DNA of 13,895 nt from CAZECE01 sp964510525 (GCA_964510525.1 CAZECE010000048.1:1-13895); one strand, 5' to 3'. Counted from the stretch's first letter, positions 6,577 to 13,783 are shown. Notes: generated by a model not told the origin, from the sequence alone. Program-made: numbers and translations.

Positions 6577-7584
6577 TTAAGCGTCGGCTTCACGCATGGC
6601 TTCAGCCAACTGCTTAGACAACTGGTATACCGTCATGGCATACAAACGACTGCGATTATACCGAGTGATGACATAAAAGTTATTTACCCCTAACCAGTAA
6701 TCAAACACACCATCGGCTCCTTTGAAGCCGTACAGGCTAGCCAAGGTATTCTCTGGTAACGAATCCGGACGCCCCCCTAAGATGGTCACCCCTTTTTTTT
6801 GCCAAAAAGACAGCGCATATTCCGGCGTTAGCGTTTTATTGATGTACTTTTCAAGCTTTTCTTCATTTTTTACTTCGACGGGCAAAATGACCGGTGCCCC
6901 CAATCCCCACCCATGCTTATGAAAATAATTGGCCACACTGCCAATCACGTCCGCCGGGTTAGAACGCAAATCCACGACACCGTCGTCATCAAAATCGACC
7001 GAAAAATTCAATCGACTGCTGGGCATAAACTGAGGCATACCAACAGCGCCAGCATAGGAACCTAGCATGCCATCAATCGGTAAGTTTTGCGTGTGCGCCA
7101 AATGAATTAACGTCGCCAACTCACCACGAAAAAACGGGCTACGCTTTGGGTAGTCAAATGCCAAGGTAGCTAACGACTCTACGACCGAAAACTTGCCTTG
7201 GTTACGACCAAAGCGCGTTTCGACGCCCAAGATGGCCAACATAATTTCGACCGGCACCTGATAAGCAGACGATGCCAGACGTAACTGTTGTTCATTTTCC
7301 TGCCAAAACTGGACGCCCTGACGCACCAGCTTTTTACTGATAAAAATACGTTGATACTCGTACCAGGTTAAGGTTTTCTCAGCGGGCTTGCTGATCAAAT
7401 CAATGGTCCGTTGATTTTTCTGCACCCCTTTTAAATGACGATCCACTACCCACTTTGGTAATTCATATTTTTCATCCGCATACGCTAAAAAATCAGCATA
7501 GCCTGAGTGGGTTCTGTAATCAGAAGCCTTAACCATGCCAACAGCCCAGAAGACGGCGATCATTGCCAATACGAGTTGTCTCAT
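6577..7584 (-). CDS. mltB: Membrane-bound lytic murein transglycosylase B family protein
   Basis: MltB-type enzymes cleave the MurNAc-GlcNAc bond with formation of 1,6-anhydro ends. The catalytic glutamate is Glu122 in ILGVETRFG. The substrate-groove region YAGAVGMPQFMPSS follows at 177-190. DFDDDGVVDL at 197-206 is the EF-hand-like calcium loop known from Slt35. Residues 1-20 are a signal peptide ending MVKA. There is no lipobox cysteine, so unlike E. coli MltB this one is probably soluble in the periplasm rather than lipid-anchored. At 335 residues it is a normal size. ATG 7582-7584 has AAGGA 6 nt upstream, and the rodA stop is only 19 bp away, so the two are co-transcribed. Confidence 0.95.
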   Translation of the reverse strand: MRQLVLAMIAVFWAVGMVKASDYRTHSGYADFLAYADEKYELPKWVVDRHLKGVQKNQRTIDLISKPAEKTLTWYEYQRIFISKKLVRQGVQFWQENEQQLRLASSAYQVPVEIMLAILGVETRFGRNQGKFSVVESLATLAFDYPKRSPFFRGELATLIHLAHTQNLPIDGMLGSYAGAVGMPQFMPSSRLNFSVDFDDDGVVDLRSNPADVIGSVANYFHKHGWGLGAPVILPVEVKNEEKLEKYINKTLTPEYALSFWQKKGVTILGGRPDSLPENTLASLYGFKGADGVFDYWLGVNNFYVITRYNRSRLYAMTVYQLSKQLAEAMREADA

Positions 7585-7603
7585 TTCAATTCCTTTTAAA
7601 ACG

Positions 7604-8701
7604 TTAATCTGACATAAAACGTTTGTGCGTTTTAATCGACATCAGTATGCCCAAGCCCGCCAATAAGGTCACCATTGATGTTCCACCATAGCTCACCAAC
7701 GGCAAGGGAACACCAACGATTGGCAACAAACCACACACCATGCCAATATTGACAAAGAGATACACAAACAACGTGAAAATGAGCGCCCCAGCCAGCAATT
7801 TTTGGTACATATCTTGGGCACGCAATGCAATCTGTATCCCACGGATAAACAGCAGCAAATATATCACCAATAACACCATCATTCCGTAAAATCCCCACTC
7901 CTCTGCCAACACCGCCACAATAAAATCGGTCGAGCTCTCTGGGAGAAAATCTAAGTGCGATTGGGTGCCTTGCAACCAGCCTTTACCATGCACACCGCCT
8001 GAGCCAATAGCGATTTTCGATTGAATGATATTCCAGCCAGCGCCTAACGGCTCCCTTTCCGGATCTAGAAACGTCAGCACGCGCTGCTTTTGATAATCAT
8101 GCATCAAAAATCGCCACATCAACCAGGCACAAGGCACACTGGAAATCAGTAAGGTGACAATATACTTAAAGGGTAAGCCCGCTAAAAAAATCACAGAAGC
8201 ACCGGCCGCTGCCACCAAAATAGCGGTTCCCAAATCGGGCTGCATACCAATCATCGCAACCGGTAAACTCAGCAAAATAAAGGCCCCTAATATCGGCCAA
8301 GGGCCGGGCGGCAAACTTCTTTTCGATAAATACCACGCCAGCATCATGGGCACCGACAACTTCAACAATTCAGATGGCTGAAACCTAGGCAGCAATGGTA
8401 AATCCAACCAGCGATTGGCTCCTTTCGCACTGACCCCCATCACCAACACCAGCACCAACATGATGAGCCCCAAAATGTACAGCTGAGGCGTCCAACGACG
8501 AAATAAACCCGGCGGCAATTGCGCCAATAACAACATGACCACCAAGCCAACGCCCAGCCGAACGCACTGCCGGATCACCATTGAGATATCGGCATTGCTC
8601 GCACTGTAGAGTAACCCTAGCCCAATACTTGCAATGGCCAGCACCAACAATAAGAGCGGCACATCTATCCGAAACATACGGCCCAAATCTAGAGGTTTCA
8701 T
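7604..8701 (-). CDS. rodA: RodA, SEDS peptidoglycan glycosyltransferase
   Basis: RodA polymerises glycan strands from lipid II and works with PBP2 in the elongasome at the inner membrane. The 365-residue protein has about ten hydrophobic segments. It carries the SEDS marks FQPSELLKL (107-115), the catalytic-type aspartate Asp259 in PESSTDF, and GVPLPLVSYGGTS (330-342). The start is ATG 8699-8701, giving MKPLDLGRMF. No Shine-Dalgarno precedes it. Instead the start codon is the last rung of a ladder of 20-bp repeats, each with its own ATG and overlapping TGA, filling the 66 bp from mrdA. RodA synthesis is therefore probably coupled to termination on these mini-ORFs. Codons 1-5 lie inside repeat unit 1. 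Confidence 0.97.
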   Translation of the reverse strand: MKPLDLGRMFRIDVPLLLLVLAIASIGLGLLYSASNADISMVIRQCVRLGVGLVVMLLLAQLPPGLFRRWTPQLYILGLIMLVLVLVMGVSAKGANRWLDLPLLPRFQPSELLKLSVPMMLAWYLSKRSLPPGPWPILGAFILLSLPVAMIGMQPDLGTAILVAAAGASVIFLAGLPFKYIVTLLISSVPCAWLMWRFLMHDYQKQRVLTFLDPEREPLGAGWNIIQSKIAIGSGGVHGKGWLQGTQSHLDFLPESSTDFIVAVLAEEWGFYGMMVLLVIYLLLFIRGIQIALRAQDMYQKLLAGALIFTLFVYLFVNIGMVCGLLPIVGVPLPLVSYGGTSMVTLLAGLGILMSIKTHKRFMSD

Positions 8702-8721
8702 AGTAAGTCTAGAGGTTTCAT
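8698..8721 (-). CDS. Mini-ORF 4 of the ladder (MKPLDLL), overlaps rodA start
   Basis: ATG 8719-8721 opens seven codons, and TGA 8698-8700 shares ATGA with the rodA ATG at 8699-8701. The peptide MKPLDLL repeats the RodA N-terminus MKPLDLG, confirming the duplication. It is more likely a translational relay than a functional peptide. Confidence 0.55.
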   Translation of the reverse strand: MKPLDLL

Positions 8722-8741
8722 AGTAAGTCTAAAGATTTCAT
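8718..8741 (-). CDS. Mini-ORF 3 of the ladder (MKSLDLL)
   Basis: ATG 8739-8741 opens seven codons ending in TGA 8718-8720, which overlaps the ATG of the next mini-ORF as ATGA. There is no Shine-Dalgarno of its own, so entry is probably by re-initiation. Confidence 0.5.
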   Translation of the reverse strand: MKSLDLL

Positions 8742-8761
8742 AATAAGTTTAAGGAGTTCAT
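8738..8761 (-). CDS. Mini-ORF 2 of the ladder (MNSLNLL)
   Basis: ATG 8759-8761 opens seven codons ending in TGA 8738-8740, again sharing ATGA with the next unit. It starts 6 nt after the mrdA stop codon (8768-8770), so it is the first start a ribosome leaving mrdA would meet downstream. Confidence 0.5.
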   Translation of the reverse strand: MNSLNLL

Positions 8762-8781
8762 AAATCGTTAAATCGTCTCAT
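8758..8781 (-). CDS. Mini-ORF 1 of the ladder (MRRFNDL), overlaps end of mrdA
   Basis: ATG 8779-8781 lies inside the last codons of mrdA in a different frame. Seven codons lead to TGA 8758-8760, sharing ATGA with mini-ORF 2. The sequence has diverged most from the unit consensus, yet the ATG, the open frame and the ATGA overlap all persist. Confidence 0.4.
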   Translation of the reverse strand: MRRFNDL

Positions 8782-10612
8782 AAATCTCAAAATAACTGTC
8801 CATAAATTCGCGCACCATGGGTGCTGCAACGGCACCTCCCCCGCCACCATTTTCAACAATCACCGCCACAGCAATTTTAGGCGACTCTGCCGGGGCAAAC
8901 GCAACAAACAAGGCATGATCCCAATATTTGCTCTCTATCTTGGAAGCATCGTACTCTTCTTCTTGTTTAATCCCTTTGACTTGCGATGTGCCCGTTTTTC
9001 CCGCCATCCGATAATTCAAACCCAGGCCAGAACGGCGCGCCGTGCCTTTTACCCCATGCACCACATCTTCCATGGATTGAATCATTCGCTGCCAGTGTTG
9101 CGGCTCTGATAACTTGACCCCCTCACTCAGTTCGGCGGATTTTGTTTCAGGCCCTGAAGTGGGTTGCTGCAACAATTTAGGGTTAATCCGTGCCCCCCGT
9201 CTCGCCAAGATGGCCGTAGCGGTTGCCAACTGAATGGGCGTAGCTAACACATACCCTTGTCCTATGCTGGCATTCAGCGTATCCCCTGGAAACCAAGGCA
9301 TATTAAAACGACCTTGTTTCCAGCCTTTCGTAGGCACCAACCCCGAAGATTCTCCTGGTAAATCGATGCCCACAGGGGCGCCAAAACCAAACCCCGTTAA
9401 CATGGGTGCAATGGCATCAATGCCCACTTTGGCCGACATTTCATAAAAATACGTATCACAAGATTCAACAATGGCCCGATGCATATTAACCTGACCATGC
9501 CCCTGACGCTTCCAGTCGCGATAGCGTCTTTCTTCATTGGGAAATTGAAAATAGCCAATATCAACTATTGAATCCGACCAAAACACCTGACCCGTTTCCA
9601 AACCGGCTAACGCGACAAAGGGTTTTATCGTCGACCCGGGCGGGTACTGCCCACCTAACACACGGTTAAACAAGGGCCGTTGATGAGAATCCCTTAACGC
9701 TGCATAGGCGTTAACGCCAATACCTCGCACAAACAAATTTGGATCAAAACTGGGCGTACTGACCATGGCTTTCACCCCACCAGAGGCAACATCCAGAGCC
9801 ACCAGAGCGCCGACTTGCTCACCCAGGGCTTTCCGAGCAGCGCTTTGTAAATCGATGTCTAAAAACAGCGTTAAATCTTGGCCAGGTTGAGGCGGGGTTT
9901 GATCCAATACCCGTAACGACTGACCTCGAGCGTTGGTTTCGATGCGCTGGTAGCCCACCTCACCCAACAGCATCGCTTCGTAGTGTTTTTCAAGCCCCAC
10001 TTTACCAATATGGTGCGTTCCCGAATACTGAGCAAGATCAATCCGAGCCTCTTCGCGCTCGTTGATGCGTCCAACATAGCCAACCACGTGAGCGGTTAAC
10101 TCTCTGTAGGGGTAATATCGCACCAAATCCGCTGAAACGCGCACCCCCGGTAAGGTGTGTTGATTGACCGCCAACCGTGCAATCTCTTGCTCGGTGAGAT
10201 TAAATCTTAATGGAATGTACTCTCCCGTTCTTCTGGACCAACGCGCTCTGTCCAAAAATTTTTCGGCTTCTTCCGGCGTTACCGAAATCAATTCGGACAC
10301 CTTGGCCAACTTTTGATTCAATGTCTCGAGATCAGAGTCCAATACAGAAACCAAATAGCTGGGACGATTTTCTGCAAGCAGACGACCTTTGGCGTCATAT
10401 ATCAACCCTCTGGTGGGAGGCAAGGCTTCCAGACGAATGCGATTTTTTTCTGACTGCGTCACGTGATACTCATACTGACGCACTTGCAAATCATATAGCC
10501 GAAAGACCAGCAAACCAAACAGCGCCACCACCATGCTCACTAAAATGGCGGCACGTTTGGCAAAATATTGGGATTCACGATAGTGGTCTTTAAGTGTGAT
10601 AAACTTAGCCAT
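8768..10612 (-). CDS. mrdA: Penicillin-binding protein 2, peptidoglycan transpeptidase
   Basis: PBP2 cross-links the new glycan made by RodA during elongation. The 614-residue protein has a short cytoplasmic N-terminus and one membrane anchor (about 20-40). A pedestal/dimerisation domain with PPTRGLIYDAKGRLLAENRPSY at 65-86 follows. The transpeptidase domain carries STIK at 327-330 (Ser327 nucleophile), SCD at 384-386 in the SxN position, and KTGTS at 539-543. SCD in place of SxN is usual for PBP2. Its length is close to E. coli PBP2. ATG 10610-10612 has no strong Shine-Dalgarno. It heads the minus-strand train. rlmH and rsfS, often upstream, are replaced here by a divergent lipoprotein gene. 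Its end overlaps mini-ORF 1 of the rodA ladder. Confidence 0.97.
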   Translation of the reverse strand: MAKFITLKDHYRESQYFAKRAAILVSMVVALFGLLVFRLYDLQVRQYEYHVTQSEKNRIRLEALPPTRGLIYDAKGRLLAENRPSYLVSVLDSDLETLNQKLAKVSELISVTPEEAEKFLDRARWSRRTGEYIPLRFNLTEQEIARLAVNQHTLPGVRVSADLVRYYPYRELTAHVVGYVGRINEREEARIDLAQYSGTHHIGKVGLEKHYEAMLLGEVGYQRIETNARGQSLRVLDQTPPQPGQDLTLFLDIDLQSAARKALGEQVGALVALDVASGGVKAMVSTPSFDPNLFVRGIGVNAYAALRDSHQRPLFNRVLGGQYPPGSTIKPFVALAGLETGQVFWSDSIVDIGYFQFPNEERRYRDWKRQGHGQVNMHRAIVESCDTYFYEMSAKVGIDAIAPMLTGFGFGAPVGIDLPGESSGLVPTKGWKQGRFNMPWFPGDTLNASIGQGYVLATPIQLATATAILARRGARINPKLLQQPTSGPETKSAELSEGVKLSEPQHWQRMIQSMEDVVHGVKGTARRSGLGLNYRMAGKTGTSQVKGIKQEEEYDASKIESKYWDHALFVAFAPAESPKIAVAVIVENGGGGGAVAAPMVREFMDSYFEIYETI

Positions 10613-10635
10613 CTTTGATTGGGCAGTACCTATTT

Positions 10636-10670
10636 ATTCAACTTAGTTTTATTCAACTCATCGATTCAAC
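10636..10670. promoter_or_regulatory. Three ATTCAAC direct repeats in the divergent mrdA promoter region
   Basis: The 73-bp divergent gap 10613-10685 must hold promoters for mrdA (minus) and the hydrolase (plus). ATTCAAC occurs at 10636-10642, 10651-10657 and 10664-10670, 15 and 13 bp apart. On the mrdA strand each reads GTTGAAT, so TTGAAT could serve as a -35 element, but no good -10 is found at standard spacing. Repeated operator sites or chance in an AT-rich gap are both possible. Confidence 0.35.
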
Positions 10671-10685
10671 AAACGTATTTGGACA

Positions 10686-12380
10686 ATGCTTAACCCAAAA
10701 CAAATCGCGCTGGTCATCATACTGTGTTTGCTCTCAGCATGCACACACCTAAAAACCCTGCCCGACCCCGTGCCCGACAATTTGCCGCAACCCCAGCGCT
10801 ACTACTCGACATTTGTTCAAGGTGTCGAAAACCACCCCATCAGCATCACCGTTTACCAACCGGCACTGAACGCATTAGAAAGCGCCCCTCTGGTAATTCA
10901 ACTCCACGCCTTTGCTATCGCAGGCACCAAAAGCCCGCACAGCTTGAGTGCCAAATTCATGTATTCAAGCAAAACTGCGTTAAACCTTTGGAAGCAAGGC
11001 TACTGGGTTATTTCCGTTGACATCCGCGGCCATGGTAAAAGTGGTGGCACCATTAATTTGGCCGACCCAAAACAAGAGGTCAAAGACATCAGCAAAATCA
11101 TTGATTGGGCCGAGCAGAACCTACCCAGGCTCACCAAAACCCCACAACAACACGCCGCCGTTGGCCTAATTGGTGACAGTTATGGATCCGGCATCAGCTT
11201 ATTGGCCAGCTCGTTTGATGCCAGAATTAAAGCCATTGTCTCGGCTACCGGATGGTATGACCTCAACCAAAGCCTAGCCCCCAACGGGGTGCCTAAAATT
11301 GGGTGGCTCAAAACACCTGTCTTGACCGGTCACTTTTTTAACCCGGGCAAACTCAGCCCACTGATCGATCAATTTTACAAAGATTCCGTCAATGCCCGCT
11401 CGACCGCGGCCTACAGCCCCGCTTTAATCGAACGATCCCCCCGCTTTTATTGCGAGAACAACCGCCCCCCACAAGCCAACACACTTATCTTGCAAGGCAT
11501 GAGGGATATTTTGTTCGACTTCAATGAAGGTTTAGCACTGGCCAGATGCATCGAGAATGGCGGCAAAGACGCGCACCTGATTGGCATTCAAGATGGCCAC
11601 CTGGAACCCTTTACACAATGGGGAAGCCGCTACACCTTCTATCACATTGAGGATACCGTACACTGCGGCGACACCGCTTTCAGCACCGGTGATCTGGCGA
11701 TAGAATGGTTTAACCAGCACATAAAGCAGCAGGCTCCGACCCAACGCATCCCGAAACTCTGCGTTACCCTCAGCAACTCCACAGGCAAAACGTTAAACGA
11801 GTTCCCTCGCCCCAATCAAACCTTTGAAATCAGCTCAATAAAAACCCGCCAAAATCAGGTGAATGTGCCAGCAGAAACTCTGGACTACTCCGGCTGGTTA
11901 ACCCCCAAAGGGTTGGTTTCTTATGTTGGCAGACCCTGGTCTGGCACTTATAAACCGCTGTTGATTCCTTTAACCGTATTTTCGGAACAAGGCACCTTGT
12001 TGGGCACGCCCTCGTATGATCTATCCATTACAGAGGCCTATCCCAACTCGGCTTCCATGGGCAAACACCCACGACCCAAATTATTTTTTGGGTTAGGCGT
12101 GATTAAAAATGGCAAACTAACAATCATCAACGACCAGCTCAGCGCCACTTACGCTCCCGCAACCATCCAAGGCCCTAAACAGACCCTGGCAGCCCAGATC
12201 GACAAAGGCCAAACGCTGTATTGGGTCGCCTTTGCTTACGATCACCGAAGACCACTGGACAATCAATGGTGGACTGAGAACTTACATATAACAGGCAAGA
12301 TTCATCTCCCTCTGCCCGAAAACCTCACACCCAAATCGGTTCTCTCAGCCTCTGGGTTAGAAAGAGCGGTGTTTGATTAG
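10686..12380 (+). CDS. Predicted lipoprotein alpha/beta hydrolase, CocE/X-Pro dipeptidyl-peptidase (S15)-like
   Basis: Residues 1-19 are a lipoprotein signal with lipobox LSAC (Cys19), so the protein is probably lipid-anchored and faces the periplasm. The catalytic triad is visible: Ser165 in GLIGDSYGSG, Asp274 in LQGMRDILFD, and His305 in DGHLEP. DIRGHGKSGG at 112-121 is the motif typical of the S15/CocE group. After about residue 355 comes a beta-rich region resembling the C-terminal galactose-binding-like domain of that group. Known relatives include cocaine esterase, alpha-amino acid ester hydrolases and X-prolyl peptidases, but the substrate cannot be told here. ATG 10686-10688 follows GGAC at short spacing. 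It is divergent from mrdA. Its last 24 bp overlap, in antisense, the end of the minus-strand remnant at 12357. Confidence 0.87.
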   Translation: MLNPKQIALVIILCLLSACTHLKTLPDPVPDNLPQPQRYYSTFVQGVENHPISITVYQPALNALESAPLVIQLHAFAIAGTKSPHSLSAKFMYSSKTALNLWKQGYWVISVDIRGHGKSGGTINLADPKQEVKDISKIIDWAEQNLPRLTKTPQQHAAVGLIGDSYGSGISLLASSFDARIKAIVSATGWYDLNQSLAPNGVPKIGWLKTPVLTGHFFNPGKLSPLIDQFYKDSVNARSTAAYSPALIERSPRFYCENNRPPQANTLILQGMRDILFDFNEGLALARCIENGGKDAHLIGIQDGHLEPFTQWGSRYTFYHIEDTVHCGDTAFSTGDLAIEWFNQHIKQQAPTQRIPKLCVTLSNSTGKTLNEFPRPNQTFEISSIKTRQNQVNVPAETLDYSGWLTPKGLVSYVGRPWSGTYKPLLIPLTVFSEQGTLLGTPSYDLSITEAYPNSASMGKHPRPKLFFGLGVIKNGKLTIINDQLSATYAPATIQGPKQTLAAQIDKGQTLYWVAFAYDHRRPLDNQWWTENLHITGKIHLPLPENLTPKSVLSASGLERAVFD

Positions 12381-12521
12381 TAACATTTTAAGGCGTACCG
12401 CTTCTTCTAATTGCTTTCGCTCCTGAGACCACTCCCCTCTTTCATTACCCAATTGCGTCATGAGGCTGGCATGGGCTTTATCGTGTTGCAGGGTTAAATG
12501 GTAAAAGCTTTTCTCGTGTTC
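12357..12521 (-). pseudogene. Remnant of a coiled-coil-like coding sequence, 5' end lost
   Basis: The minus strand of this gap is open for about 54 codons and ends in TAA at 12357-12359, inside the hydrolase 3' end. It reads EHEKSFYHLTLQ, then ASLMTQLGNERGEWSQER, then KQLEEAVRLKMLL. The high Glu/Lys/Gln content with spaced leucines is what a real helical, coiled-coil-like C-terminus looks like and is unlike random antisense. An in-frame TAA at 12522-12524 closes it on the 5' side, and the sequence before that shows no continuation, so it is probably the truncated tail of a lost gene. Only internal ATGs are available as starts, and no Shine-Dalgarno is evident. I do not recognise the family. 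Confidence 0.5.
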
Positions 12522-12549
12522 TTACTTAATGGTTTCAAGAGCTTACGGC

Positions 12550-13686
12550 CTAGAAGATGAGTTGGTAGCGTGTACCAGCCCCTGCCCCCAACCGCTGGAC
12601 AAAACCTTCCTTAACGAGAGTTGCTAAAGAATTCTGTAGGGTTCGGCGCACAAGCCCTGTTTCCTGCATAATATCAGCCGGACGAAGCCGCTTTTCTGGT
12701 GAAGAGCGAAAACATGCTAATACTGCCTCGGCGCTTTCTGATAAACGGGATAATGCTTCAAAACGTTGTCGCAATAGCGTGATGTCTGCAAGAGCATGGT
12801 CGAGCATTTTTAAAAAAAACCAAGCAAGCGGCTCTAAATTGTAATCAGTAGGGTCACTGCGATACTCCCCGCCTGATGTCTGCTGAAGTATTGAATAATA
12901 AAGCGGTCTATGGCGCTCTATCTGCCGATCGATAGAAATGAGGCCGATGATTTTTTTCAGCTCTGGTTCTCCCGCTTGCATCATAGCCATGAGGAATAAA
13001 GCTCTCCCTAATCGACCATTACCATCTTGAAATGGGTGAATAGCTAGGAATCTAAAGACAAATTCCGTCGCCACTAACAAAGGCCAAGGATGGTTCTTGA
13101 TAGCAGGATTATACCAATCCAGCAAATCCCTCATCGCTGTTTCAGTTTGTGGCCCCGGTGGTGTTGGATTTAAGACAATGCGTTTTTCATTGGTTTCGTG
13201 GCTTAAGGACACAACTTGATTGGGAGTAATCTTGTATCGTCCTGCATAATGCTCACCTGCGGGGTAAAATTTAAGGAGCGTATGGTGTAGTCCTCGAATA
13301 GTTGTTTCATTCAGAGGATAGAGTTCATCAGCCTGCAAATACACCGTACTTAAAAGCTCTCGACAACCGACAACCTCTTCAACACTTCGCTCCCTATCTT
13401 TTGATAACTTATTGAGTATGGCTTCCTTTTTTGCCTCAAAAGCGGTTGTCTTACCTTCCGTAGACAAGGTGGTATCTACCCACTCAATTTCTGCATCCGT
13501 TAGAACAGCGTTTTCAATTCGCGTTGAAGCTCCTACTGTGCTAATCAATGCCCAACGGTGCAGCCAAGCATACTCATCATCGCTGATTGTCGCTATCTCG
13601 GATGCAAGTCTCAGGATTTCAGCTTGAGTGGCCTTCAAGGCTTTCTGTAACTTTTCGCTTGGGGAGAAATGGACTGTCTCATTCAT
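12550..13686 (-). CDS. Stand-alone class II Fic protein (probable AMP-transferase) with C-terminal winged helix
   Basis: Fic enzymes usually transfer AMP from ATP to hydroxyl side chains of target proteins. The 378-residue protein has the full active-site motif HPFQDGNGRLGR at 217-228 (His217, Asp221, Gly-Asn-Gly, Arg225, Arg228). The N-terminal inhibitory motif Ser54-x3-Glu58-Asn59 (STRIEN) matches (S/T)xxxE(G/N). This makes it a class II Fic that restrains itself, so no separate antitoxin is needed. The last 55 or so residues (LRPADIMQETGLVRRTLQNSLATLVKEG region) form a winged-helix DNA-binding domain, common in this subgroup. The target is unknown. ATG 13684-13686 has no Shine-Dalgarno and lies where a transcript from the promoter at 13693-13721 would begin, suggesting a leaderless message. 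A large palindrome sits in that promoter. Confidence 0.93.
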   Translation of the reverse strand: MNETVHFSPSEKLQKALKATQAEILRLASEIATISDDEYAWLHRWALISTVGASTRIENAVLTDAEIEWVDTTLSTEGKTTAFEAKKEAILNKLSKDRERSVEEVVGCRELLSTVYLQADELYPLNETTIRGLHHTLLKFYPAGEHYAGRYKITPNQVVSLSHETNEKRIVLNPTPPGPQTETAMRDLLDWYNPAIKNHPWPLLVATEFVFRFLAIHPFQDGNGRLGRALFLMAMMQAGEPELKKIIGLISIDRQIERHRPLYYSILQQTSGGEYRSDPTDYNLEPLAWFFLKMLDHALADITLLRQRFEALSRLSESAEAVLACFRSSPEKRLRPADIMQETGLVRRTLQNSLATLVKEGFVQRLGAGAGTRYQLIF

Positions 13687-13692
13687 TGCACC

Positions 13693-13721
13693 ACTATAGG
13701 ATAAAATGCACCTATTTGCAA
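13693..13721 (-). promoter_or_regulatory. Candidate fic promoter
   Basis: On the minus strand TTGCAA (13716-13721), 17 nt, then TATAGT (13693-13698) match the consensus at 4/6 and 5/6. The start site would fall 6-7 nt on, at or next to the A of the Fic ATG. A perfect TATAAT at 13738-13743 is an alternative -10 but has no recognisable -35. Confidence 0.45.
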
Positions 13722-13740
13722 AGGCGCAATAAGGTGCATT
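13705..13740. promoter_or_regulatory. 36-bp palindromic operator upstream of fic
   Basis: The left arm AATGCACCTATTTGC (13705-13719) and right arm GCAATAAGGTGCATT (13726-13740) are inverted copies matching at 13 of 15 positions around a 6-bp centre. The left arm covers the -35 of the proposed promoter. A further TGCACC half-site lies at 13687-13692, 20 bp from the one in the left arm, just upstream of the ATG. This is the pattern of an operator for a dimeric repressor. The Fic protein's own winged helix is a candidate ligand by inference. A transcript hairpin would also be possible if the upstream -10 were used. Confidence 0.65.
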
Positions 13741-13783
13741 ATAAGAACCTCGAAAAACGACCGGATACTGTTGGCGAACTTGG

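Larger units (their letters stand above)
8688..8787. repeat. 20-bp tandem repeat array at mrdA-rodA junction (about 5 units)
   Basis: The minus-strand unit is CTTACTATGAAACCTCTAGA. Plus-strand coordinates are 8688-8707 and 8708-8727 (identical), 8728-8747 (3 differences), 8748-8767 (more diverged), and 8768-8787, a weak fifth match of about 13/20 to its neighbour that covers the last codons of mrdA. Divergence rises with distance from rodA. Unit 1 contains rodA codons 1-5, so the array probably arose by repeated duplication of the rodA start. This array has no spacers and is not a CRISPR. Confidence 0.93.

Noticed and set aside
8688..8787. CRISPR-like reading of the 20-bp array
   Set aside because: Units abut with no spacers, decay steadily in one direction and contain the rodA start; it is a simple tandem duplication.
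10210..10593. 127-codon plus-strand frame inside mrdA
   Set aside because: Antisense to the conserved PBP2 N-terminal region, with no Shine-Dalgarno or recognisable domain.
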